Assembly: GCA_025728395.1 (NCBI GenBank)
Contig: JAOBJR010000080.1
Coordinates: forward strand, 1-6,749
DNA: 6,749 nucleotides
From: Candidatus Lightella neohaematopini
GTDB lineage: Bacteria; Pseudomonadota; Gammaproteobacteria; Enterobacterales; Enterobacteriaceae
Direction: 5' to 3'
A program made the position numbers and the translations under genes. Positions within the stretch are counted from its first letter, which is position 1, and each line of letters opens with the position of its first letter. Shown here piece by piece: positions 1 to 6,244 of this stretch. The notes beneath the pieces were generated by a model that saw only the letters and a program-made list of their open reading frames with translations, was not told the origin of the DNA and searched no databases.

Positions 1-2166
1 AGTAGAGAAATAATTACTTGTAAGCCAGAATATTACCGTTGGGAACAATTATTTTTTATATATTTGTATAATAATGGATTAGCATATAAAAAAAAATCAT
101 TAGTTAACTGGTGTCCTAATGACAATACTGTTTTAGCTAATGAACAAGTTATTGATAATCGTTGTTGGCGTTGTAATACTATAATTACTTATAAGAATAT
201 ATCTCAATGGTTTTTAAAAATTACTAATTATGCTGATGAATTACTTAATAGTTTAGATAAGTTAAATGATTGGCCAATAGAAGTAAAAAATATGCAACGT
301 AATTGGATAGGAAAAGTACGTGGTATTGAAGTTAAATTTAAAATTTTTAATAGCAAAAATTATATAAAGGTTTATGCTAAAAATATAGATAATATTATGG
401 AAACAACTTGTATATTAATTAATATAGAATATTTTTTAGCTAAAAAATTTTCATTATCTAAGTTTATTAAAGAGTTTATCAATAAACAAAAATTACATTC
501 TAATAAACTTAATAGTGATCAAGTAGGAATTCCTACTGGAATGTATGCTATACATCCAATAAATAAACAACATATACCTATATGGTTAGTAAATAATATA
601 CTGACTAATAATACTAACAGTAGTATGTTAATTCCAAGTAATAATAAACATGATCTAATATTTGCAAATAAGTATAATTTAAATAAAATTATAATTACTA
701 GAAGTAACAAATTAAATAAAGAAAAATCTAATATTTTAATAAATCTAAAAAAATTACGTAATTTAAAATATAATACAAATAAATTAGCTATTACTAATTT
801 TTTATTAAAAAAAGGTTATATTAAAAGAAAAATATTTTATCGTATACGTGACTGGTGTATTTCTAGACAACGTTATTGGGGTGTACCAATACCTATGATA
901 ACACTAGATAAAAATATTATACCAGTACCTCATGATCAATTACCAATTGTATTACCAAAAAAAAATATTGGATATAATAATCCATTACTTAATCCAAAGT
1001 GGTATAAAATTAATTATAATAATAAATTAGCTTTAAGAGAAACAGACACATTTGATACATTTATGGAATCATCTTGGTATTATATTCGATATACTTGTCC
1101 AAATTATAATTTGGGTATAGTAAATAGTACAGCTGCTAATTATTGGTTACCAGTTGATCAATATATTGGAGGAATTGAACATGCTATTATGCATTTAATA
1201 TATTTTCGTTTTTATCATAAATTAATGCGTGATGCTAAACTAATTAATTGTAATGAACCTGTAAAAAAATTATTGTGTCAAGGAATGGTATTATCTAACG
1301 CTTTTTATTATATTTCTCACGAAAATAAAAAAGTCTGGATTTCTCCAGATAAAGTAAAAATAAATTATGATAGTAATGGTAATATAATATCAGCTAATGA
1401 TATACATGGTAATAAATTAAAATGTATTGGTGCAATTAAAATGTCCAAATCAAAAAATAATGGTATAAATCCAATAGATGTAGTTAATAAATATGGTGCT
1501 GATACTGTAAGATTATTTTTAATGTTTGCTGCTCCAGTAACTATGCCTTTAATATGGTGTGAATCAGGTATTATAGGTATTAATCGTTTCTTAAAGAAAG
1601 TATGGAAACTAACATATTATTATATTAAACTAAGAAAATTAAGTTATAATTATTCTAATATTTTAAAAAAAAATCATAAATTAATAAGATATCAAATACA
1701 TTCAACTATACAAAAAGTTACTTATGATATAGAAAAAAAACAAACATTTAATACAGCTATTAGTGAATTAATGAAGTTAACTAATATATTATTAAAATAT
1801 AGTAATAACAAAATTATAGATAATATTAATATCTTAAAAGAAGGGCTATACATATTAATAAAGATATTATATCCATTTGCTCCACATATTTGTTTTGTGT
1901 TATGGAAAATTTTAGGTAATAAAAATAATATTGATTATTCTAATTGGCCTTCTGTAGATAAAACAGCATTACTAATAAGTAGTGTTAATATTATCTTTCA
2001 AATAAATGGTAAATTTAAAGGAAAAATTAGTGTTCCAATTAATTCAAGTCAAGAATTAGTTTATAATTTGTTATATAAAAAATACTTATCTAAAAAAAAT
2101 ATAGATACTTGTAAGATCAAAAATATTATTTTTTTATGTAATAAATTAATAAATATAGTTATTTGA
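1..2166 (+). CDS. leuS: Leucyl-tRNA synthetase, 5' end cut by window
   Basis: Class Ia synthetase that attaches leucine to tRNA-Leu in the cytoplasm. The frame is open from base 1 (first residues SREIITCKPEYYRWEQ), so the gene enters from the left. By comparison with the 860-residue E. coli protein, as recalled, about 121 N-terminal residues including the HMGH motif are missing; 721 residues are visible. Seen in order: a zinc module with Cys at window codons 38, 55 and 58 (NWCPND, CWRC); MQRNWIG opening the CP1 insertion (codon 98); RDWCISRQRYWG closing it; RETDTFDTFMESSWYY; YIGGIEHAIMHL; KMSKS at 1438-1452; then the anticodon-binding and C-terminal domains ending KLINIVI. Catalytic-core motifs are near identical to E. 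coli. The CP1 editing pocket is not: TTRPDT reads AKNIDN (376-393) and GHDQRD reads SNNKHD (637-654), so proofreading is probably lost (inference). It is followed by lptE after one base. The TTG at 64 is an internal Leu codon, not a start. Identity is certain. Confidence 0.98.
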   Translation, partial: SREIITCKPEYYRWEQLFFIYLYNNGLAYKKKSLVNWCPNDNTVLANEQVIDNRCWRCNTIITYKNISQWFLKITNYADELLNSLDKLNDWPIEVKNMQRNWIGKVRGIEVKFKIFNSKNYIKVYAKNIDNIMETTCILINIEYFLAKKFSLSKFIKEFINKQKLHSNKLNSDQVGIPTGMYAIHPINKQHIPIWLVNNILTNNTNSSMLIPSNNKHDLIFANKYNLNKIIITRSNKLNKEKSNILINLKKLRNLKYNTNKLAITNFLLKKGYIKRKIFYRIRDWCISRQRYWGVPIPMITLDKNIIPVPHDQLPIVLPKKNIGYNNPLLNPKWYKINYNNKLALRETDTFDTFMESSWYYIRYTCPNYNLGIVNSTAANYWLPVDQYIGGIEHAIMHLIYFRFYHKLMRDAKLINCNEPVKKLLCQGMVLSNAFYYISHENKKVWISPDKVKINYDSNGNIISANDIHGNKLKCIGAIKMSKSKNNGINPIDVVNKYGADTVRLFLMFAAPVTMPLIWCESGIIGINRFLKKVWKLTYYYIKLRKLSYNYSNILKKNHKLIRYQIHSTIQKVTYDIEKKQTFNTAISELMKLTNILLKYSNNKIIDNINILKEGLYILIKILYPFAPHICFVLWKILGNKNNIDYSNWPSVDKTALLISSVNIIFQINGKFKGKISVPINSSQELVYNLLYKKYLSKKNIDTCKIKNIIFLCNKLINIVI

Positions 2167-2167
2167 A

Positions 2168-2626
2168 ATGCAAAAATGTTTGTTATTAATTTTTTCTTTA
2201 ATCTTAATTTTTAGTTGTACTAGTAGTGTTAATTTTGTAATCAACAAAACAAAATATATTAATATTAGCAGTGATAGTTATAATAGTTTATTAATGAAAG
2301 TTATTTCTGAAAATTTTAATCTATATAATATAGTAGTTACTAATAATTGCAATAGTGATATACCAAAATTAATTATTAGTGATTCAATTAATAACTTAAC
2401 TGTGCAGCCAATAGGTAAATGTTGTATTAGTATATCATTATGTATTAATATTCAATTAATATTATCTAGTAAAACTATTTGTAAAACTATTAAAATTAAT
2501 CATATCTTAATTATTGATTATGATTTAATTTATCTAGAACAAATAAAAAATAACTTATTATTAAAGTATAAATTTTATCAAGAATTTACTGAACAATTAT
2601 TGTTATATATTATAAATTATATTTAA
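2168..2626 (+). CDS. lptE: Probable LPS-assembly lipoprotein LptE (RlpB)
   Basis: LptE is the outer-membrane lipoprotein that plugs the LptD barrel and helps insert lipopolysaccharide into the outer leaflet. The 152-residue product starts with a short lipoprotein signal peptide: MQK, a hydrophobic stretch, then FSC with the candidate lipidated Cys at residue 17 (codon 2216-2218). Phe at -2 is not ideal for a lipobox. The body is rich in beta-prone Ile, Asn and Ser. A segment IPKLIISDS resembles the PSLRLGK region of E. coli LptE, but overall similarity is low. It is shorter than E. coli LptE (about 193), mainly through loss of the disordered C-terminal tail. The call rests largely on position: it begins one base after leuS and is followed 17 bases later by holA, the conserved leuS-lptE-holA order. 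The tight spacing suggests co-transcription and perhaps translational coupling. An lgt gene nearby could supply its lipidation. Alternative: an unrelated small lipoprotein, which I think unlikely. Confidence 0.75.
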   Translation: MQKCLLLIFSLILIFSCTSSVNFVINKTKYINISSDSYNSLLMKVISENFNLYNIVVTNNCNSDIPKLIISDSINNLTVQPIGKCCISISLCINIQLILSSKTICKTIKINHILIIDYDLIYLEQIKNNLLLKYKFYQEFTEQLLLYIINYI

Positions 2627-2643
2627 TTTAAAGTTATAAGTTA

Positions 2644-3609
2644 ATGAAATTAATATATCCAGAGCAATTGTTTAATTATGTAAAATATGATGCATATTTT
2701 TTTTATATTTTAGTTGGAAATGATTATTTTTTAATAAAAGAAAATAAAGATTATATTAAATATTACTTTTATAAGAAAAATTTTGTTATACACGATAACT
2801 TAAAAATATTATGTAATGCTAGTTTTGATAATATAACTAATTTATTTAAAACAAATGATTTATTTAATTATAAACATTGTTTTATTATTACAATACATAA
2901 TACTTGTGAAAGTAATATAAAAAAAGAATTTATATTATTATGCACTAAATTAGTAAATAATAAATTATGTATCATATTCTATTATGAAGATAATTATAAT
3001 TACAGTGATATAGTTAATTATTTTAAATTTAATTCAATAAATACATTAATAGTAAATTGTAATATTATACCAAAAAATAAATTATTAAATTGGTTAAAAT
3101 CTTATTCTAATAGTAATAATATTATATTAAATAGGTATTGTTTTGAATATTTAGAAAAATTATACAATTCTAATTTAGAATTTATAATTAATTTAATAAA
3201 AATATTGAAAACATCTTATCCAGATAATTATAATATTGATATTAATGATATTAATATTTATTTATATAAATATAATAATGATATTATATGTGAATTGGAC
3301 AAAATAGTTAATATTTTATTTCTTAAAAAGAATATAAATATAATTAGTATAATAAAGCTATTATTTAATTATCAAGAAGAATCAAGTCTATTAGTTCGTT
3401 TAGTATATAATAAATTAATGTCAATTATTAGTAATAAGTTTTATAATAAAAAAAATATTAATAATAGTAAATATTGTATATATTTTGATAATGAAAAAAT
3501 TAAAAATATTGTTAATATACTTTATGATATGGAATTAGATATAAAATGTTATAAAAATAAATTATTTTTTATTAATATTATTAAGTTAGTAATGTTACTG
3601 TATCTATGA
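2644..3609 (+). CDS. holA: DNA polymerase III delta subunit (clamp loader)
   Basis: The delta subunit opens the beta sliding clamp within the clamp-loader complex during replication. The product is 321 residues against about 343 in E. coli. The N terminus MKLIYPEQL followed by YILVGNDYFLIKEN matches the family start (MIRLYPEQL, LLLGNDPLLLQES, recalled), which fixes the ATG at 2644. The beta-binding wedge falls at the same numbering as in E. coli: Leu73 and Phe74 are kept (DLF), while the residue equivalent to Met71 is Asn. The rest is divergent and rich in Asn, Tyr and Ile, as usual for this rapidly evolving protein in reduced genomes, with the helical C-terminal collar domain plausibly at about residues 210-321. 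It is third in the leuS-lptE-holA run and ends with TGA. No nadD follows, unlike in E. coli. No frameshift is seen. Confidence 0.93.
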   Translation: MKLIYPEQLFNYVKYDAYFFYILVGNDYFLIKENKDYIKYYFYKKNFVIHDNLKILCNASFDNITNLFKTNDLFNYKHCFIITIHNTCESNIKKEFILLCTKLVNNKLCIIFYYEDNYNYSDIVNYFKFNSINTLIVNCNIIPKNKLLNWLKSYSNSNNIILNRYCFEYLEKLYNSNLEFIINLIKILKTSYPDNYNIDINDINIYLYKYNNDIICELDKIVNILFLKKNINIISIIKLLFNYQEESSLLVRLVYNKLMSIISNKFYNKKNINNSKYCIYFDNEKIKNIVNILYDMELDIKCYKNKLFFINIIKLVMLLYL

Positions 3610-3653
3610 TAAATTTTTTATTAGATAACTAATATTTAGTTTTATATTTTTAG

Positions 3654-3687
3654 TTTTTAATATTTTTTATTAATTTTGTTATATAAT
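3654..3687 (+). promoter_or_regulatory. Possible promoter for lipB-lipA
   Basis: The 106 bases between holA and lipB (3610-3715) contain no gene. TATAAT at 3682-3687 matches the sigma-70 -10 consensus exactly and lies 28 bases before the lipB ATG. The -35 side is weak: TTAATA at 3657-3662 matches 4 of 6 positions but with a 19-base spacer. In sequence this AT-rich a perfect -10 is not rare, so the call rests on the gap and the need for a start of transcription after the deletion of the ancestral block. Read-through from holA is an alternative. Confidence 0.3.
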
Positions 3688-3715
3688 TTTTATTAACTAT
3701 TTAAGTAAAATTTTA

Positions 3716-4356
3716 ATGTTATTAGATACTATAATTGTAAGACAATTAGGATTACAGCCATATAAAAAAATTTTACTACTAATGCAAATATTAACCAAAA
3801 ATCGTAATTGTAATACTTTAGATGAAATTTGGTTATTACAACATTATCCAGTATTTACATGTGGTTATAATTATAACAATTATAAATTAACTATTCATAA
3901 TATTCCAGTTATTAAAACTGATCGAGGTGGAAAAATTACATTTCATGGACCGGGACAACAAATTATGTACGTACTAATAGACTTGCATCGTAGAAAAATT
4001 AGTGTTAATTATTTAATTAATATACTAAACTATATAGTAATTAATACCTTAAAAAAAATAGGAATAGATTCTTATTATTCTAAAAGTATGCCTGGTATAT
4101 ATGTATCAAAAAAAAAATTTGTTCTATTGGATTAAAAATAAGTAAAGGATGTTCATTACATGGTATAGCTATAAATGTATCAATGGATTTGACACCGTTT
4201 AATTATATAAGTCCGTGTGGATACAATAAATTACGTATGACACAAGTGAATGATATTATATCCAATGTAGATTTGTTTATTATATCTAAATTTTTAATAC
4301 AAGAACTTTTATACATACTTAATATTAGTAATATTAAATATTATAATCATTTTTAA
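3716..4356 (+). pseudogene. lipB: Octanoyltransferase LipB, single-base frameshift in poly-A
   Basis: LipB transfers octanoyl from acyl carrier protein to a lysine of lipoyl domains, the first step of lipoate synthesis before LipA. The first frame (3716-4135, 139 residues) starts MLLDTIIVRQLGLQPY and carries TLDEIW, HYPVFT, TDRGGKITFHGPGQQ and GIYVSKKK, then drifts into FVLLD and a stop. The family continues in the frame one base back: [30 protein letters not shown], and ends at the stop 4354-4356. The switch is at an A10 run, 4108-4117. One added A gives 213 residues, the same length as E. coli LipB, with no gap at the joint. The catalytic Lys (E. coli K135) is the last AAA of the run, and the catalytic Cys (E. 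coli C169, here codon 4216-4218) lies after it, so the unshifted product should be inactive. Both halves are otherwise well conserved, which suggests recent mutation, sequencing error, or rescue by slippage. lipA begins 10 bases later. Confidence 0.93.
4108..4117 (+). repeat. A10 homopolymer at the lipB frameshift
   Basis: Ten consecutive A residues on the coding strand, followed by TTTG. This is the longest A run I found in the coding strand of any gene here; intact genes reach nine (leuS 88-96, 957-965, 1665-1673). The in-frame reading would need eleven A. Such tracts promote RNA polymerase slippage, and A AAA AAA is also a -1 ribosomal slippery sequence. Confidence 0.95.
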
Positions 4357-4366
4357 CATTATTATA

Positions 4367-5248
4367 ATGAATAAGAACTATTTTTTAAATAAACCTGATT
4401 GGGTAAAAATTAGAATTCCTAAGAAATATAGTAATATAAAAAATACTGAAAATATTATAAATTATTATCGTGTTAATACAATATGTCAATCAGCTAATTG
4501 TCCTAATATTATTAACTGTTTTAGTTATGGTATCGCTACATTTTTAATTTTAGGTAATTTATGTACTCGTAATTGTAGATTTTGTAATGTTAAACATGGT
4601 TTACCTAATAAACCAGATAATAACGAACCTAATAGATTAGCTAAAGCTATATATCAAATGAAATTAAAACATGTAGTTCTTACTTCAGTTAATAGAGATG
4701 ATTTACATGATGGTGGTGCAAGTCATTTTGTTAAATGTATTAATACTATTAAAAAATATAATAATAATATTAATATAGAAGTATTAGTACCAGATTTTCG
4801 TAATTGTGTAAAAGCAGCATTAAATTTATTTCAAGAATCTTTACCAGATATATTTAGCCATAATATTGAAAGTGTTCCAAGATTATATTCTTTTATTAAA
4901 CCCGGTTTTAAGTATATAAATTCTTTGAAATTATTAAGATTATTTAAAATCAGATATCCTAATATACCAATTAAATCTAGTATTATTGTTGGATTTGGAG
5001 AAACTTTAGAAGAAATAATAAATACTATGTATGATTTATATAATAATGGAGTGAGTTTATTAACTATAGGACAATATTTACAACCAACAAATAAACATTT
5101 ATCTGTAAAACGTTTTTTTAGTAAAAAAGAATTTTCCTTACTCAAAAAAGAAGCTTTAATTATTGGATTTAGTTATGTTGCTAGTGGACCATTAATTAGA
5201 TCATCTTATAGAGCAGATTTACAATCATGTGGTATATCGATAGATTAA
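4367..5248 (+). CDS. lipA: Lipoyl synthase LipA
   Basis: Radical SAM enzyme that inserts two sulfurs into the octanoyl chain placed by LipB, making lipoyl cofactor on the E2 subunits of 2-oxoacid dehydrogenases and on the glycine cleavage H protein. All cluster ligands are visible: the auxiliary 4Fe-4S motif CX4CX5C at Cys40, Cys45 and Cys51, the radical SAM motif CX3CX2C at Cys66, Cys70 and Cys73 (CTRNCRFC), and the C-terminal RSSY at 278-281 that supplies the serine ligand. Also conserved are TSVNRDDLHDGGA, LVPDFR, HNIESVPR, GETLEEI and TIGQYLQP. The 293-residue length is about 28 short of E. coli, all from the poorly conserved N terminus before KPDWVKI. An earlier start would run into lipB, so the ATG at 4367 is best, though no clear Shine-Dalgarno is seen. 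Its intact state next to a frameshifted lipB argues that lipoate synthesis is still under selection. Confidence 0.98.
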   Translation: MNKNYFLNKPDWVKIRIPKKYSNIKNTENIINYYRVNTICQSANCPNIINCFSYGIATFLILGNLCTRNCRFCNVKHGLPNKPDNNEPNRLAKAIYQMKLKHVVLTSVNRDDLHDGGASHFVKCINTIKKYNNNINIEVLVPDFRNCVKAALNLFQESLPDIFSHNIESVPRLYSFIKPGFKYINSLKLLRLFKIRYPNIPIKSSIIVGFGETLEEIINTMYDLYNNGVSLLTIGQYLQPTNKHLSVKRFFSKKEFSLLKKEALIIGFSYVASGPLIRSSYRADLQSCGISID

Positions 5249-5256
5249 AATTTAAA

Positions 5257-5272
5257 TTATTATTGCTAATAA
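5257..5272. terminator. Weak hairpin between convergent lipA and lgt
   Basis: The 28 bases between the lipA and lgt stops hold TTATTA and TAATAA, which form a 6-bp stem around a 4-base loop TTGC (5263-5266). There is no G+C in the stem and no clear T tract, so it is a poor intrinsic terminator. Its position between convergent stops is the only support for a shared termination role. Confidence 0.2.
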
Positions 5273-5276
5273 ACTA

Positions 5277-6131
5277 TTAATTCTTAATAATGTAGGAATA
5301 AATAATTATAACTATACCTGTAATTAACATAGGTATGGATAATAATTGACCAATACTTATCTTATAAATTAAAATATTAATATTAGTTGACTGACGAAAG
5401 TTTTCTACTAATATACGAAATATGCCGTAACAAACTAAAAATAAACCAGAAATACCACCAACTGGTAATTTAAAATATTTTCTAAAAATTTGAATTATAA
5501 AAAATAATAAGATACCTTCGGTAATTAATTCATATAATTGTGATGGATGTCTTGGTAAGGCATGATAAAGATTAAAAAATGATTCTAACTTATGATTATT
5601 CATTAATTCAATTAAATCATCATAATATGCATTTGGAAACATTACTGCTAACGGAGTATAATGATTAATTACTTTTCCCCATAATTCACCATTAATGAAA
5701 TTTCCTAATCTACCAATCCCTAAGCCAAATGGAATAGTTGGAGTAATAATATCAGTTATATAAAAAAATCTTATATTATTTTTATATGAAAAAATTTTTA
5801 TTACTAAAATTACACCAATTAAACCTCCATGAAATGACATTCCTCCATTCCAAACTTTAAATAAAGTTAATGGATCATCTATTAATAAAGATAGATTATA
5901 AAATATCATGTAACCTATTCTACCACCAAGTAATAATCCAAAAAAACAATAGTATAATAAGTTATCTAATTTATGTTTATTAATTAATAAGTTATCATTT
6001 TTATTAATTAACTTATATCTAGTATAAAAAAATGCTAGTATATACATTAATCCATACCATCTAATAGATATAAAACCAATACTAAATATAATTGGATTAA
6101 TTTTATTAAAAAACAAAATACTATATTTCAT
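5277..6131 (-). CDS. lgt: Prolipoprotein diacylglyceryl transferase
   Basis: Inner-membrane enzyme that moves diacylglyceryl from phosphatidylglycerol to the lipobox cysteine, the first step in lipoprotein maturation before signal peptidase II. The product is 284 residues (E. coli 291) with about seven hydrophobic segments. Hallmarks are clear: RWYGLMY near residue 24, GGRIGYMIFYN at 69-79, GGMSFHGGLIG at 96-106 with His101 (E. coli H103), the Lgt signature GLGIGRLGNFINGELWG at 136-152 with Arg141 (E. coli R143), LPRHPSQLYE at 192-201, and YGIFRILVENFRQ with Arg239. The start at 6131 aligns residue for residue with the E. coli N terminus up to the shared FSIG. It lies 113 bases downstream of rne on the same strand and converges on lipA. 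LptE, encoded in this window, is a likely substrate. Well conserved and intact. Confidence 0.98.
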   Translation of the reverse strand: MKYSILFFNKINPIIFSIGFISIRWYGLMYILAFFYTRYKLINKNDNLLINKHKLDNLLYYCFFGLLLGGRIGYMIFYNLSLLIDDPLTLFKVWNGGMSFHGGLIGVILVIKIFSYKNNIRFFYITDIITPTIPFGLGIGRLGNFINGELWGKVINHYTPLAVMFPNAYYDDLIELMNNHKLESFFNLYHALPRHPSQLYELITEGILLFFIIQIFRKYFKLPVGGISGLFLVCYGIFRILVENFRQSTNINILIYKISIGQLLSIPMLITGIVIIIYSYIIKN

Positions 6132-6175
6132 ACTTATTAAGTTTTCTTATTTAGAATACAAAATATTAAGTTAAC

Positions 6176-6204
6176 ATTATACTAAATTAGTAATTTTAAT
6201 TTAA
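6176..6204 (-). promoter_or_regulatory. Possible lgt promoter
   Basis: On the minus strand TATAAT (6181-6176) matches the sigma-70 -10 consensus exactly. With a 17-base spacer the -35 position reads TTAAAT (6204-6199), matching 3 of 6. Transcription would start about 40 bases before the lgt ATG. Such matches arise easily at this base composition, so this is tentative; read-through from rne is an alternative. Confidence 0.3.
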
Positions 6205-6209
6205 AATTA
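6191..6209. repeat. AT-only inverted repeat upstream of lgt
   Basis: TAATTTTAA and TTAAAATTA are perfect 9-base inverted arms around a single T at 6200. It lies just upstream of the possible lgt -10 and overlaps its -35 position. Because it has only A and T it may be a composition effect; a role as operator or structured RNA is unproven. Confidence 0.5.
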
Positions 6210-6219
6210 AAAATATCCA

Positions 6220-6239
6220 ATTTTTAAATATTTAAAAAT
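6220..6239. repeat. 20-base perfect palindrome just after rne
   Basis: A perfect AT-only palindrome centred between 6229 and 6230, beginning five bases after the rne stop codon (6247-6245). In RNA it could fold into a stem of about 8 bp after opening a small loop, perhaps protecting or ending the rne transcript. No G+C pairs are present, so it would be a weak terminator, and chance is a real alternative. Confidence 0.5.
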
Positions 6240-6244
6240 ATTTT

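Noticed and set aside
64..66. TTG as a start codon for leuS
   Set aside because: The frame is open upstream to base 1 and those residues (SREIITCKPEYYRWEQ) match LeuRS, so the gene is cut by the window edge.
519..710. Minus-strand open frame of 63 codons inside leuS
   Set aside because: It lies wholly opposite the well-conserved leuS frame, has no recognisable motif, and such frames are expected by chance opposite coding sequence.
856..858. Cys instead of Gly in the LeuRS motif RDWGVSRQRYWG
   Set aside because: The sister enzymes IleRS and ValRS naturally have RDWCISRQ, so the change is probably tolerated and not a sign of decay.
4136..4356. Separate small gene after the lipB stop
   Set aside because: The encoded residues are the conserved C-terminal third of LipB in the frame one base back, including the catalytic Cys, so it is the rest of lipB.
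4831..5145. Minus-strand open frame of 104 codons inside lipA
   Set aside because: Antisense shadow of lipA; the plus strand carries clear lipoyl synthase motifs throughout this stretch.
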